From: Methylobacterium sp. J-077
GTDB taxonomy: Bacteria; Pseudomonadota; Alphaproteobacteria; Rhizobiales; Beijerinckiaceae
Assembly: GCF_022829365.1 (NCBI RefSeq)
Contig: NZ_JAKSYJ010000258.1
Span: 1 to 64,000, forward strand
Reading direction: 5' to 3'
DNA: 64,000 nt
The notes below the pieces were generated by a model, which had not been told where the DNA came from, searched no databases, and was given only the letters and a program-made list of their open reading frames with translations. Shown here piece after piece: positions 25,246-32,875 of the stretch. Each line of letters starts with the position of its first letter. Positions within the stretch are counted from its first letter, which is position 1. A program made the translations under genes and the position numbers.

Positions 25246-26421
25246 ATGGAGCGCGAATCACCGATCACGGCCGTCGAGGCCGTGAGCGACGACACGCATG
25301 CCGACGGCTTCCGGGGTGGAATGGAGCCGGGCGTGCCCGCCCCTCACTCCCCGGTCATGGCCTGGAACGAGTGGGACCCGCTGGAGGAGGTGATCGTCGG
25401 ATCCCTCGACGGCGCCACCATCCCGACCCACCACCTGACCGTGATCTTCAACCTGCCGCGGGCGGCCCAGCCGTTCTACCGCTTCGCCAGCGGCTGGAAA
25501 TACCCCAAGTTCATGAAGAAGCTGGCGCAGCAGGAACTCGACAATTTCATCAAGATCCTGGCCGGCGAGGGCGTCAAGATCCGCCGTCCCGACGCGGTGG
25601 ACTTTTCCCGCACATTCAAGGCCCCGCGCTGGACTTCCCGGGGCTTCTGCGTCGCCTGCCCGCGCGACCCGTACCTGGTCATCGGCGACGAGATCATCGA
25701 GAGCCCGATGTGCTGGCGTTCCCGGTACTTCGAGGGCGACGCCTACCGGTCGCTGTTCAAGGAATATTTCCGCGCCGGCGCCCGCTGGACCTCGGCCCCG
25801 CGGCCGCAGCTGACCGACGACCTCTACAATTACGATTACCGGGTGCCGAACCTGAAGGCCGGCGAGCCGATGCAGTTCACTGTCAACGAATTCGAGCCGG
25901 TCTTCGACGCCGCCGACTTCGTCCGCTGCGGCCGCGATCTGTTCGTGACCCGCTCCAACGTCACTAACCTGATGGGCATCGAGTGGCTGCGCCGTCACCT
26001 CGGCCCGGGCTTCCGCATCCACGAGATCGAGAGCCGCTGCCCGCAGCCGATGCACATCGACTCGTCGTTCATGCCGCTCGCTCCCGGCAAGGTGCTGGTG
26101 AACCCGGACTATATCGATGTCGAGAAGCTCCCCGCCGTGCTCAAGAAGTGGGACGTGCTGATCGCCCCGCGCCCCGACCCGGTCGAGGGCTTCATGAGCA
26201 AGATCTCGATGTGCTCGCCCTGGACCTCGATCAACGTCCTGGCCATCACCGAGAAGAAGATCGTCGTCGACCAGAGCCAGCCGACGCTGATCAAGGCGCT
26301 CAAGGATTGGGGCTTCGACCCGATCCCGGCGCCGTTTCTGAGCTACGGCCCGTTCGGCGGCTCGTTCCACTGCGCCACCCTCGACGTCCGCCGCCGCGGC
26401 GTGCTGAAGTCGTATTTTTAG
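25246..26421 (+). CDS. glycine-amidinotransferase-like enzyme (AGAT/StrB1 family); candidate hopanoid guanidinylase
   Basis: 391 residues of the AGAT fold, which moves an amidino group from arginine to an amine through a cysteine-amidino intermediate. All three catalytic residues align with the human enzyme: Asp221 (FDAADFVRCGRD), His270 (PMHIDSSF) and Cys376 (GGSFHCATLDVRRRG). The region YLGIEWMRRHL-like (MGIEWLRRHLG) is also retained. The family includes StrB1, which amidinates an amino-cyclitol phosphate in streptomycin synthesis. The gene is divergent from hpnL. HpnI, HpnK and HpnJ together make an amino-bearing cyclitol ether, the kind of acceptor this family uses. Guanidinylation of that hopanoid is an inference. 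The ATG at 25246 with GAAGGGG upstream is the start. Confidence 0.9.
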   Translation: MERESPITAVEAVSDDTHADGFRGGMEPGVPAPHSPVMAWNEWDPLEEVIVGSLDGATIPTHHLTVIFNLPRAAQPFYRFASGWKYPKFMKKLAQQELDNFIKILAGEGVKIRRPDAVDFSRTFKAPRWTSRGFCVACPRDPYLVIGDEIIESPMCWRSRYFEGDAYRSLFKEYFRAGARWTSAPRPQLTDDLYNYDYRVPNLKAGEPMQFTVNEFEPVFDAADFVRCGRDLFVTRSNVTNLMGIEWLRRHLGPGFRIHEIESRCPQPMHIDSSFMPLAPGKVLVNPDYIDVEKLPAVLKKWDVLIAPRPDPVEGFMSKISMCSPWTSINVLAITEKKIVVDQSQPTLIKALKDWGFDPIPAPFLSYGPFGGSFHCATLDVRRRGVLKSYF

Positions 26422-26431
26422 GACTTGAGCC

Positions 26432-26462
26432 GTCGCCCTCCCTCTGCACGGGAGAGGGCGAC
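26432..26462. terminator. hairpin between convergent genes (possible bidirectional terminator)
   Basis: A 9-bp perfect stem GTCGCCCTC/GAGGGCGAC with a 13-base loop sits between the amidinotransferase stop and the convergent hydrolase stop. There is no clear T-tract on either side. Confidence 0.5.
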
Positions 26463-26469
26463 GCGGCGG

Positions 26470-27480
26470 TCAGGGCCCAGAAATGCCGTCGATCAGCGCC
26501 TTGTTGAACCCGTCGGGATCCGACATCTGCGGCGCGTGGCCCAGCGCCGGGAACTCAACGAGCCGGGCCCCCGGGATCGCCTTCGCGGCAGCCTTGCCGA
26601 GTTCGGGGTAATTCCCGAGTTTGCCGCGCATCTCCGGCGGAGCGAGGTCCTTGCCGATCGCCGTGTTGTCCTTCTGGCCGATCATCAGCAGGGTCGGCAC
26701 CGCGATCTGCGGCAGCCGGTAGACCACCGGCTGGGTCAGGATCATGTCGTAGAGGAGCGCCGAGTCCCAGGCGACCGCCTCTTTGCCCGGGCCGGCGTTG
26801 AGCCCGGCCAGCATCCTCACCCAGGGCTCGTAGCGGGGCTCCCACTGGCCGGCATAGTAGGTCGCGGTCTCGTAGGCGCGGATCGACTCCGCCGAGACCT
26901 TCAGCTCGCGCTGATACCATTGCTCCACCGAGACCGGGGGCACGCCCTTGGCGCTCCAATCCTCCAGCCCGATCGGGTTCACCAGCACCAGCTGCGCCAC
27001 ATCCGTCGGGTACATCAGGGCGTAATGCGCGGCCAGCATGCCGCCGGTGGAGTGGCCGACCAGGATCGGCCGCGCGATCCCGAGCCTGTCCAGCAGGGCA
27101 CGGGTGTTCTCGGCGAGCTGGCGGAACGTGAACTGGTACGCGGCCGGCTTGCTCGACTTGCAGAAGCCGATCTGGTCCGGTGCGATCACCCGATAGCCGG
27201 CCCCGGTCAGCGCCCGGATCTGGCTCTCCCAGGTCGCCGCGCAGAAATTCTTGCCGTGGAGCAGCACGACGGTGCGCCCGTTCGGGTTTTCCGGTGCGGC
27301 ATCGATGTAAGCCATCTCCAGCGCCTGGCGCTGCGACGGGAATGTGAAGCGCTGCACCGGGAAGGGGTACTCGAACCCTTCGAGTTGCGATCCAAACGAC
27401 GGTGTCGGCAGCCGGTTGGCCGACGCAGCGCCGGGGTACCCCAGGACCAGTATGAGAGATGCAAGGACGGATCGAAGCAT
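26470..27480 (-). CDS. exported alpha/beta hydrolase
   Basis: 336 residues. A signal peptide (SVLASLILVLGYPGAASA) precedes an alpha/beta-hydrolase fold. HGKNFCAATWE supplies the oxyanion region, GHSTGG carries the nucleophilic serine, VPTLLMIGQKDNTA holds the acid aspartate and ALGHAPQMSDP the histidine. The triad is complete, so it should be active in the periplasm. Substrate cannot be told from sequence. It converges on the amidinotransferase gene and shares no obvious operon with it. Confidence 0.88.
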   Translation of the reverse strand: MLRSVLASLILVLGYPGAASANRLPTPSFGSQLEGFEYPFPVQRFTFPSQRQALEMAYIDAAPENPNGRTVVLLHGKNFCAATWESQIRALTGAGYRVIAPDQIGFCKSSKPAAYQFTFRQLAENTRALLDRLGIARPILVGHSTGGMLAAHYALMYPTDVAQLVLVNPIGLEDWSAKGVPPVSVEQWYQRELKVSAESIRAYETATYYAGQWEPRYEPWVRMLAGLNAGPGKEAVAWDSALLYDMILTQPVVYRLPQIAVPTLLMIGQKDNTAIGKDLAPPEMRGKLGNYPELGKAAAKAIPGARLVEFPALGHAPQMSDPDGFNKALIDGISGP

Positions 27481-27651
27481 GAGCTACCTGGAAACCTGAC
27501 CGACATGAGGCGCCGCGTTGTCCGCTCAGATTGGGCATCCTGGCCAGCCTGTCCAATCGTCGGTGACACGCATCTTCGCGACCGCGCCAGCCCGCGCTAT
27601 CTCTGAGACGTCCCGCCGTTCCCCAACGCGGTGCGCAGGAGCCTCGTCCCA

Positions 27652-28137
27652 ATGCGCCTCCCCATTCTGGCAGTCCTCACCGGCGCCCTGATCCTCGCCG
27701 CGGTGCCGGCCCAGGCCGCGGATGCCTGCGACGCCCTCGCGGCCAAGGTGATCCGGATCACCGGCGCCTCGCTGGCCGGGCGGGAGGGCCCGTTCGCGGT
27801 GTTCCGCGCGCAGGATGCCGAGCGGATGAGCCTCGATTGCCGGGCGCCGGCCCGGATCACGATCGCCTCCCGGGACCGCGAGCCGCCGCGCGCCTACTTC
27901 ACCCTGGTGGGGCTCGCCGCCCGAGCCCTCACCGGGGTGGATGTCCCCGCCGCGGAGGTGCTGGCGCTCAACCTCCATCAGGACAGCCTGCTGGCCGACG
28001 CGCCGCAGCGGGGCGGCACCGTCCGGGCGCTGATGCTGTGCGAGACCGGCCCCCGGGCGGATGGGCTGCGGGACGACCTCACGGTCTGCCGGGTCGCGCC
28101 CCGGGCCGGGGTTTCGCGAATCCGCCGCGCGGGGTAG
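27652..28137 (+). CDS. exported hypothetical protein
   Basis: 161 residues from the ATG at 27652. A signal peptide (MRLPILAVLTGALILAAVPAQAA) is followed by a small domain with three spaced cysteines (ADACDAL, SLDCRAP, MLCETG) that may form a disulfide. No family recognised. AGGAG lies about eleven bases upstream. The stop is ten bases before kdsA, so it probably shares the kdsA transcript. An alternative start seven codons upstream is less likely because it moves the signal sequence inward. Confidence 0.6.
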   Translation: MRLPILAVLTGALILAAVPAQAADACDALAAKVIRITGASLAGREGPFAVFRAQDAERMSLDCRAPARITIASRDREPPRAYFTLVGLAARALTGVDVPAAEVLALNLHQDSLLADAPQRGGTVRALMLCETGPRADGLRDDLTVCRVAPRAGVSRIRRAG

Positions 28138-28147
28138 AGCGCAGCCC

Positions 28148-29002
28148 ATGTCGACACGCGAAACACCCGGCCCCGTCGTCCAAGTCGGCGCGGCGCGCTT
28201 TGCCAACCACCTGCCGCTGACGCTGATCGCCGGCCCGTGCCAGCTCGAAGGGCGCAACCACGCCCTGGAGATCGCCGCCGCCCTCAAGGAGATGGCGGCG
28301 GCCCTCGGGATCGGCCTCGTGTTCAAGACCTCCTTCGACAAGGCCAACCGAACCTCCGGCAGCGCGGCCCGGGGCATCGGTCTCGAAGGCGCCTTGCCGG
28401 TCTTCGCCGAGATCCGGGACACCCTGGGCCTGCCGGTGCTCACCGACGTGCACGCCGCCGAGCACTGCGGACTCGCCGCCGAGGCCGTGGACGTGCTGCA
28501 GATCCCGGCCTTCCTATGCCGCCAGACCGACCTGCTCCTGGCCGCCGCCGCCACCGGCCGGGCGGTCAACATCAAGAAGGGCCAATTCCTGGCGCCCTGG
28601 GACATGAAGCACGTCGCCGCCAAGGTGACGGAAGCCGGCAACCCGAACGTGATCGTCACCGAGCGCGGCGCCTCGTTCGGCTACAACACCCTGGTCTCGG
28701 ACATGCGCAGCCTGCCGATCATGGCGCAGGTGACCCACGGCGCGCCGGTTGTGTTCGACGCCACCCATTCGGTGCAGCAGCCGGGCGGCCAGGGCGCCAG
28801 TTCCGGCGGCCAGCGGGAATTCGTTGCCGTGCTGGCCCGGGCCGCCGTGGCGGTCGGCGTCGCCGGGGTGTTCATCGAGACCCACCCCGATCCGGACCGG
28901 GCGCCCTCGGACGGCCCCAACATGGTGGCCCTGCGGGACATGCCGGCGCTCCTCGAGGAGCTGATCGCCTTCGACCGCCTCGCCAAGAAGCGCTCCGCCT
29001 GA
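28148..29002 (+). CDS. kdsA: 3-deoxy-8-phosphooctulonate synthase
   Basis: Condenses phosphoenolpyruvate with arabinose 5-phosphate to Kdo-8-phosphate for lipid A/LPS core synthesis. 284 residues. Motifs: LIAGPCQLEG, FKTSFDKANRTS, VLTDVHAAEH, IKKGQFLAPWDMKHV and VTERGASFGYNTLVSDM. The cysteine in AGPCQ is at the position of the metal ligand of the metal-dependent class, and the histidine and glutamate of FIETHPDP fit the same class (inference). Conserved Rhizobiales synteny places kdsA upstream of eno, which is found 2.4 kb downstream here. The ATG at 28148 gives the normal family N-terminus. Confidence 0.96.
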   Translation: MSTRETPGPVVQVGAARFANHLPLTLIAGPCQLEGRNHALEIAAALKEMAAALGIGLVFKTSFDKANRTSGSAARGIGLEGALPVFAEIRDTLGLPVLTDVHAAEHCGLAAEAVDVLQIPAFLCRQTDLLLAAAATGRAVNIKKGQFLAPWDMKHVAAKVTEAGNPNVIVTERGASFGYNTLVSDMRSLPIMAQVTHGAPVVFDATHSVQQPGGQGASSGGQREFVAVLARAAVAVGVAGVFIETHPDPDRAPSDGPNMVALRDMPALLEELIAFDRLAKKRSA

Positions 29003-29009
29003 TCCGGGA

Positions 29010-29678
29010 TCAGGCCGGCTGGAGCACGTGGATGCGCAGGGGCTGGACCAGGGCGTAGCGCCCGTCGGCCTCGCGCTCGGCCGCCTTGTGGAACGCGACC
29101 TCCACCACTGGCCGCCGCGCTTCGATCGTCGCCGCGCGGGTGGGATCGACCGCGCTGACCCGTGCCAGGAAGGCGTCGAGGGCGGCGAAGCTCTCGCGCC
29201 GCGCCACGGTCACGTCCTGCCGGCATAGAAAGGCGCCGCTCCCTAGCGCCGCCGCGATAGCGTCTTGGGCGGCGGCTCGCACTGCGGTCTCGTCCTCGAT
29301 CGGCCGCAGGGCATCGAAGAAGCTGCCCTCCGCCAGCGGCTCCACCACCACCAGGGTCCCGCCCGGCGCCAGGATCCGGGCGGCCTCGGCAAGCGCTACG
29401 GCCGGGTCGGGCACGTGGTGCAGGGCGTTGAGCATCACGGCGCCGTCGAAGCTCGCATCGGGGAACGGCAGAGCCTCGGCGGAGGCGGCCTCGAACCGCG
29501 CAGACGGCACGGCGGCCCGGGCCTTCTCCAGCGCCGCCGCGCCCGGATCGATGCCCGTGACGGTCGCACCATCCTCGGCGAGCCGTTTCGCCAGGGTCCC
29601 CGGTCCGCAGCCGATGTCGAGGATACGCTTGCCGGAGAGCGGCGCGAAGGTGTCGCGGATCAGCGTCAGGGCATCCAT
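29010..29678 (-). CDS. class I SAM-dependent methyltransferase
   Basis: 222 residues. Motif I ILDIGCGPGTLAKRLAE binds SAM, the acidic ITGIDPG follows, and motif II/III appears as FDGAVMLNALHHVPDP and LAPGGTLVVVEPL. This is the UbiE/Methyltransf_11 type; the acceptor is unknown. The C-terminal 60 residues (EARRPVVEVAFHKAAERE) are less conserved in the superfamily. The start is the ATG at 29678 with GGAG upstream. Convergent with kdsA, seven bases apart. Confidence 0.85.
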   Translation of the reverse strand: MDALTLIRDTFAPLSGKRILDIGCGPGTLAKRLAEDGATVTGIDPGAAALEKARAAVPSARFEAASAEALPFPDASFDGAVMLNALHHVPDPAVALAEAARILAPGGTLVVVEPLAEGSFFDALRPIEDETAVRAAAQDAIAAALGSGAFLCRQDVTVARRESFAALDAFLARVSAVDPTRAATIEARRPVVEVAFHKAAEREADGRYALVQPLRIHVLQPA

Positions 29679-29982
29679 CGTGTGGCTCTCCGGAACCGCG
29701 TTATTCGCAGCGCCCCTGCTCTTAAGCACTTTTCGATTGGAACAGGATGCGTGGCTCGGCGTCATCCCGGCTGATGCGCTTCGGGCGCGATCGTCTCGAC
29801 GCGCGACCAAGGAGCCTCGACGAAGGACTTCGACCCGTCGGCGCCACGCAACGGAAAATATTCGCAAGACGATCGAGCGGCGGTCCGACGAGCTCAGGCA
29901 CCAGACGTCGCCTCCAGACCGAGCGACGAAGATAAATTTCACACAGACCGCCGATCCCGTCGGAAATCGCCCGCGAAAACTT

Positions 29983-30008
29983 GGAACCCTTCGCCGAGCG
30001 GCCACGTT
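29983..30008 (+). promoter_or_regulatory. EcfG-type (general stress response) promoter motif
   Basis: GGAAC (29983-29987), a 17-base spacer and CGTT (30005-30008), 37 bases before the ATG of the Gly/Tyr-rich protein. This is the consensus and spacing reported for PhyR/EcfG-controlled genes in Alphaproteobacteria. About one chance match of this form is expected in 64 kb, but the position is ideal. The rest of the 29679-30045 intergenic region shows no other gene or clear signal. Confidence 0.6.
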
Positions 30009-30045
30009 AATGGGCATGTTCGATCGAGGATCGAGAAGGAACATT

Positions 30046-30369
30046 ATGCGCAAGATTGGTATCATCGCCACCGCAGCCGCCCTGGCTCTCGGCAGCGTCG
30101 CCGCCACGACCGGCGCCGAAGCCCGTCCCTACGGCTTCCACGGTGGCTACGGCCACGGGTATGGTCACAGCTATGGCTACCGGGGTGGACGTCGCGGCAT
30201 CGGCACCGGTGCGGCCATCGGCCTCGGCATCGCCGGCCTTGCGGCGGGTGCGGTCGCCGCCGGTGCGGCGAGCAACTACTACAATGGCGGTGGTTATGGC
30301 CCGGTCTACGGCGCCCCGGCTTACGGCTATGGCGCTCCGGCCTATGGCTACTACGGCGCGCCCTACTAA
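30046..30369 (+). CDS. exported glycine/tyrosine-rich repeat protein
   Basis: 107 residues. Signal peptide (IGIIATAAALALGSVAATTGAEA) then GYGHGYGHSYGYRGGRRG, a glycine-zipper-like hydrophobic segment (GTGAAIGLGIAGLAAGAVAA) and a Tyr-Gly-Ala-Pro tail (YGAPAYGYGAPAYGYYGAPY). This is typical of small exported, surface or envelope proteins of unknown function in Rhizobiales. GAAGGA precedes the start, an EcfG-like promoter lies upstream and an intrinsic terminator follows, so it is a one-gene unit. A general-stress role is inferred from the promoter only. Confidence 0.75.
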   Translation: MRKIGIIATAAALALGSVAATTGAEARPYGFHGGYGHGYGHSYGYRGGRRGIGTGAAIGLGIAGLAAGAVAAGAASNYYNGGGYGPVYGAPAYGYGAPAYGYYGAPY

Positions 30370-30392
30370 GGACTGCGATCCAAACGGATCAG

Positions 30393-30423
30393 AAGGCGAC
30401 CGGCGCGAGTCGGTCGCCTTTTT
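30393..30423 (+). terminator. intrinsic terminator after the Gly/Tyr-rich gene
   Basis: A 10-bp perfect stem (AAGGCGACCG/CGGTCGCCTT) with an 8-base loop is followed by TTTTT. The A-run on the left may also serve queF from the other strand. Confidence 0.88.
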
Positions 30424-30433
30424 CGTGTCGGGC

Positions 30434-30886
30434 TCAGCGCCCGCGATAGGGAGCGACGCCGGTCTCGGGCAGCCAGATCGTCTTGGGCGCCTCGCCGGTC
30501 TGCCAGAACACGTCGATCGGGATGCCGCCGCGCGGGTACCAGTAGCCGCCGATGCGCAGGTAGCGCGGCTCCAGCAGGTCGCGCAGCCGCTTGCCGATCG
30601 CGACCGTGCAATCCTCGTGGAACGCCCCGTGGTTGCGGAAGGCGCCGAGATAGAGCTTCAGCGACTTTGATTCCACGAGCCAGTCGCCGGGCACGTAGTC
30701 GATCACCAAGATGGCGAAATCCGGCTGTCCGGTGACCGGGCAGATCGAGGTGAACTCCGGCGCGGTGAAGCGTGCCACATAGTCGGTGTCGGCATGCGGA
30801 TTCGGCACCCGGTCGAGGCGGGCCTCGGTGGGCGAGGCGGGCAGCGCCGTGGGCTGGCCCAGCTGTAAGGTATCAGACGTGGTCAT
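30434..30886 (-). CDS. queF: NADPH-dependent 7-cyano-7-deazaguanine reductase
   Basis: Reduces preQ0 to preQ1, the last step before tRNA insertion in queuosine synthesis. 150 residues, the short unimodular type. Motifs: ICPVTGQPDF with the catalytic cysteine, ESKSLKLYLGAFRNHGAFHED (ESKSxK and FHE) and GGYWYPRGGIPIDV. The ATG at 30886 has AGGGA upstream and gives the normal start; an upstream ATG at 30934 is not needed. It is alone on its strand. No preQ1 riboswitch is visible ahead of it. Confidence 0.96.
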   Translation of the reverse strand: MTTSDTLQLGQPTALPASPTEARLDRVPNPHADTDYVARFTAPEFTSICPVTGQPDFAILVIDYVPGDWLVESKSLKLYLGAFRNHGAFHEDCTVAIGKRLRDLLEPRYLRIGGYWYPRGGIPIDVFWQTGEAPKTIWLPETGVAPYRGR

Positions 30887-31005
30887 AGTGTCCCTATAAA
30901 GCCGGGCGCGGTCCAGCGCACCCATTCGCGCCACGACCCAATCTTTACCGTCCTCAGCCAGGGTCCGCGCGACCGTCAGTGTCGTCTGATGCGAGCCCCG
31001 GCACC

Positions 31006-31212
31006 ATGCGTCTCACCGTCCTCGGGTTGATCGGCGTCATCACAGCTGCGACCGTCCCCGCCCAGGCCAGCGGGAACGACGCTGCTCAGCGCATGCTGGA
31101 CGCCATGAGCCGACATGATCTCTGCGCTCGCAACGACAGGCAGTTGCGCAAGCTGAATCGGTCGCTATCCGCGGTGCCGATCCGGCATCCGGTTTCGGCG
31201 CGAGCACGGTAG
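31006..31212 (+). CDS. small exported protein (hypothetical)
   Basis: A 68-codon frame starting at an ATG: signal-peptide-like MRLTVLGLIGVITAATVPAQASG followed by a short basic stretch with one cysteine. No family recognised. Support is limited to the signal peptide and its placement in an otherwise empty gap between queF and eno. A GTG-initiated longer form (30979) is possible. Confidence 0.35.
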   Translation: MRLTVLGLIGVITAATVPAQASGNDAAQRMLDAMSRHDLCARNDRQLRKLNRSLSAVPIRHPVSARAR

Positions 31213-31365
31213 GGTTGCGGCCCTGCACTGTCACGGCACGTGCACAGGCAGCGCCTACGCCAGTGCTTGCCGCCGGACGCGGCTTGACGGATAAGCCGCC
31301 GCGATGCGCCGCACCCCGGATCGGGGCTGCCGCCGCCGACAAGCGGCCCCGTGAGAGGACGTTCC

Positions 31366-32655
31366 ATGACCGCGATCACCAATATCAGCGCCCGCGAGAT
31401 CCTCGACAGCCGCGGCAACCCCACGGTCGAGGTCGATGTCCTGCTGGAGGACGGCTCGTTCGGACGCGCCGCGGTTCCGTCCGGCGCCTCCACGGGCGCG
31501 CACGAGGCGGTCGAGCTGCGCGACGGCGACCAGAGCCGCTTCCTGGGTAAGGGCGTGCTGAAGGCGGTCGAGGCCGCCCAGACCGAGATCCTGGACGCGA
31601 TCGGCGGCATGGAGGCCGAGGAGCAGGTCGCCGTCGACGAGGCGATGATCGAGCTCGACGGCACCCCCAACAAGGCGCGCCTCGGGGCGAACGCGATCCT
31701 CGGCGTGTCGCTGGCGGTCGCCAAGGCTGCGGCCGAGGCCTCCGGCCTGCCGCTCTACCGCTATGTCGGCGGCGTGCAGGGCCGGGTCCTGCCGGTGCCG
31801 ATGATGAACATCATCAACGGCGGGGCGCATGCCGACAACCCGATCGACTTCCAGGAATTCATGATCCTGCCGGTGGGGGCGGAGTCGCTCGCCGACGCCG
31901 TGCGCATGGGCTCCGAGGTGTTCCACACCCTCAAGGGCAAGCTGAAGAAGGCCGGCCACAACACCAATGTCGGCGACGAGGGCGGCTTCGCTCCGAACCT
32001 GCCGTCCGCCGAGGCCGCCCTCGACTTCGTGATGGACGCAATCACGGCCGCCGGCTTCAAGCCCGGCACCGAGATCGCCCTCGGCCTCGACTGCGCCGCC
32101 ACCGAGTTCTTCAAGGACGGCGCCTACGCCTACGAGGGCGAGGGCACGATCCGTTCGATCGAGGCGCAGGTCGACTATCTGGCGCAGCTGGTGGCCAACT
32201 ATCCGATCCTGTCGATCGAGGACGGCATGTCCGAGGACGATTGGGCCGGCTGGAAGCTCCTGACCGACAAGATCGGCGCACGCTGCCAACTCGTGGGCGA
32301 CGACCTGTTCGTGACCAATGTCGAGCGCCTGTCCCGCGGCATCGCCGAGGGCACGGCCAACTCGATCCTGATCAAGGTCAACCAGATCGGCACGCTCACC
32401 GAGACCCTGGCCGCCGTCGATATGGCCCAGCGCGCCGGCTACACCGCGGTGATGTCCCACCGCTCCGGCGAGACCGAGGATTCGACCATCGCGGATCTCG
32501 CGGTCGCGACGAATTGCGGGCAGATCAAGACCGGCTCGCTCGCCCGCTCCGACAGACTGGCCAAGTACAACCAGCTGATCCGCATCGAGGAGGGCCTCGG
32601 CCCGCAGGCGCTCTACGCCGGCGCTTCGGCGATCAAGCATCTGGCGCGGGGCTGA
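31366..32655 (+). CDS. eno: enolase
   Basis: Interconverts 2-phosphoglycerate and phosphoenolpyruvate. 429 residues, normal length. N-terminal AREILDSRGNPTVEV, metal ligands in LGLDCAATEF, LSIEDGMSEDDW and VGDDLFVTN, catalytic lysine in SILIKVNQIGTLTET, and SHRSGETEDSTIADLAV. The start ATG (31366) follows GAGAGGA; an in-frame ATG at 31351 is too close to the ribosome-binding site to be preferred. It belongs to the conserved kdsA-eno-ftsB-pdhABC neighbourhood, interrupted by several genes here. Confidence 0.98.
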   Translation: MTAITNISAREILDSRGNPTVEVDVLLEDGSFGRAAVPSGASTGAHEAVELRDGDQSRFLGKGVLKAVEAAQTEILDAIGGMEAEEQVAVDEAMIELDGTPNKARLGANAILGVSLAVAKAAAEASGLPLYRYVGGVQGRVLPVPMMNIINGGAHADNPIDFQEFMILPVGAESLADAVRMGSEVFHTLKGKLKKAGHNTNVGDEGGFAPNLPSAEAALDFVMDAITAAGFKPGTEIALGLDCAATEFFKDGAYAYEGEGTIRSIEAQVDYLAQLVANYPILSIEDGMSEDDWAGWKLLTDKIGARCQLVGDDLFVTNVERLSRGIAEGTANSILIKVNQIGTLTETLAAVDMAQRAGYTAVMSHRSGETEDSTIADLAVATNCGQIKTGSLARSDRLAKYNQLIRIEEGLGPQALYAGASAIKHLARG

Positions 32656-32711
32656 GCGCGCCCGCGTCGTCTCTCGCCACCGTGCGGTGAGGGACGACAT
32701 AAGCGGCTCGT

Positions 32712-32774
32712 CTTTCGGGCCCGGACGATCCCGAAAGCGACGGGTGAACGATCTCCCTCAAGATCGCTCGCCCG
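32712..32774. other. two hairpins downstream of eno
   Basis: CTTTCGGG/CCCGAAAG (32712-32737, perfect, 8 bp) and CGGGTGAACGATCT/AGATCGCTCGCCCG (32741-32774, 14 bp with two G-U-type positions). They lie between eno and the palindromic repeat, without a T-tract. They may help end or protect the eno message. Confidence 0.5.
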
Positions 32775-32775
32775 G

Positions 32776-32871
32776 ACCGTCATTGCGAGCGCAGCGAAGC
32801 AACCCAGGGAACCGCAACATTCTGAGATTGCGCGCTGCACTGGGTTGCTTCGCTGCGCTCGCAATGACGGT
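32776..32871. repeat. long palindromic intergenic repeat, copy 1
   Basis: A perfect 32-bp inverted repeat (32776-32807 and 32840-32871) with a 32-base loop. Each arm reads outwards from the CCGTCATTGCGAGCGCAGCG core. A second copy with one arm mismatch is at 55350-55441. Elements with this CGTCATTGCGAGCGCAGCGAAG core are widespread in Alphaproteobacteria. It sits between the ends of two convergent genes. Confidence 0.92.
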
Positions 32872-32875
32872 GACA

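Noticed and set aside
29738..29763. A second EcfG-like match (GGAAC-N16-CGTC) in the same intergenic region
   Set aside because: The -10 element departs from CGTT and it lies about 300 bases from the gene.
29679..30107. Long N-terminal extension of the methyltransferase on the minus strand
   Set aside because: It would run through the EcfG-type promoter and the start of the Gly/Tyr-rich gene; the ATG at 29678 has a Shine-Dalgarno and gives a normal family start.
30884..30960. preQ1 riboswitch upstream of queF
   Set aside because: The leader is short and has none of the conserved preQ1 aptamer features; the gene begins shortly after a normal ribosome-binding site.
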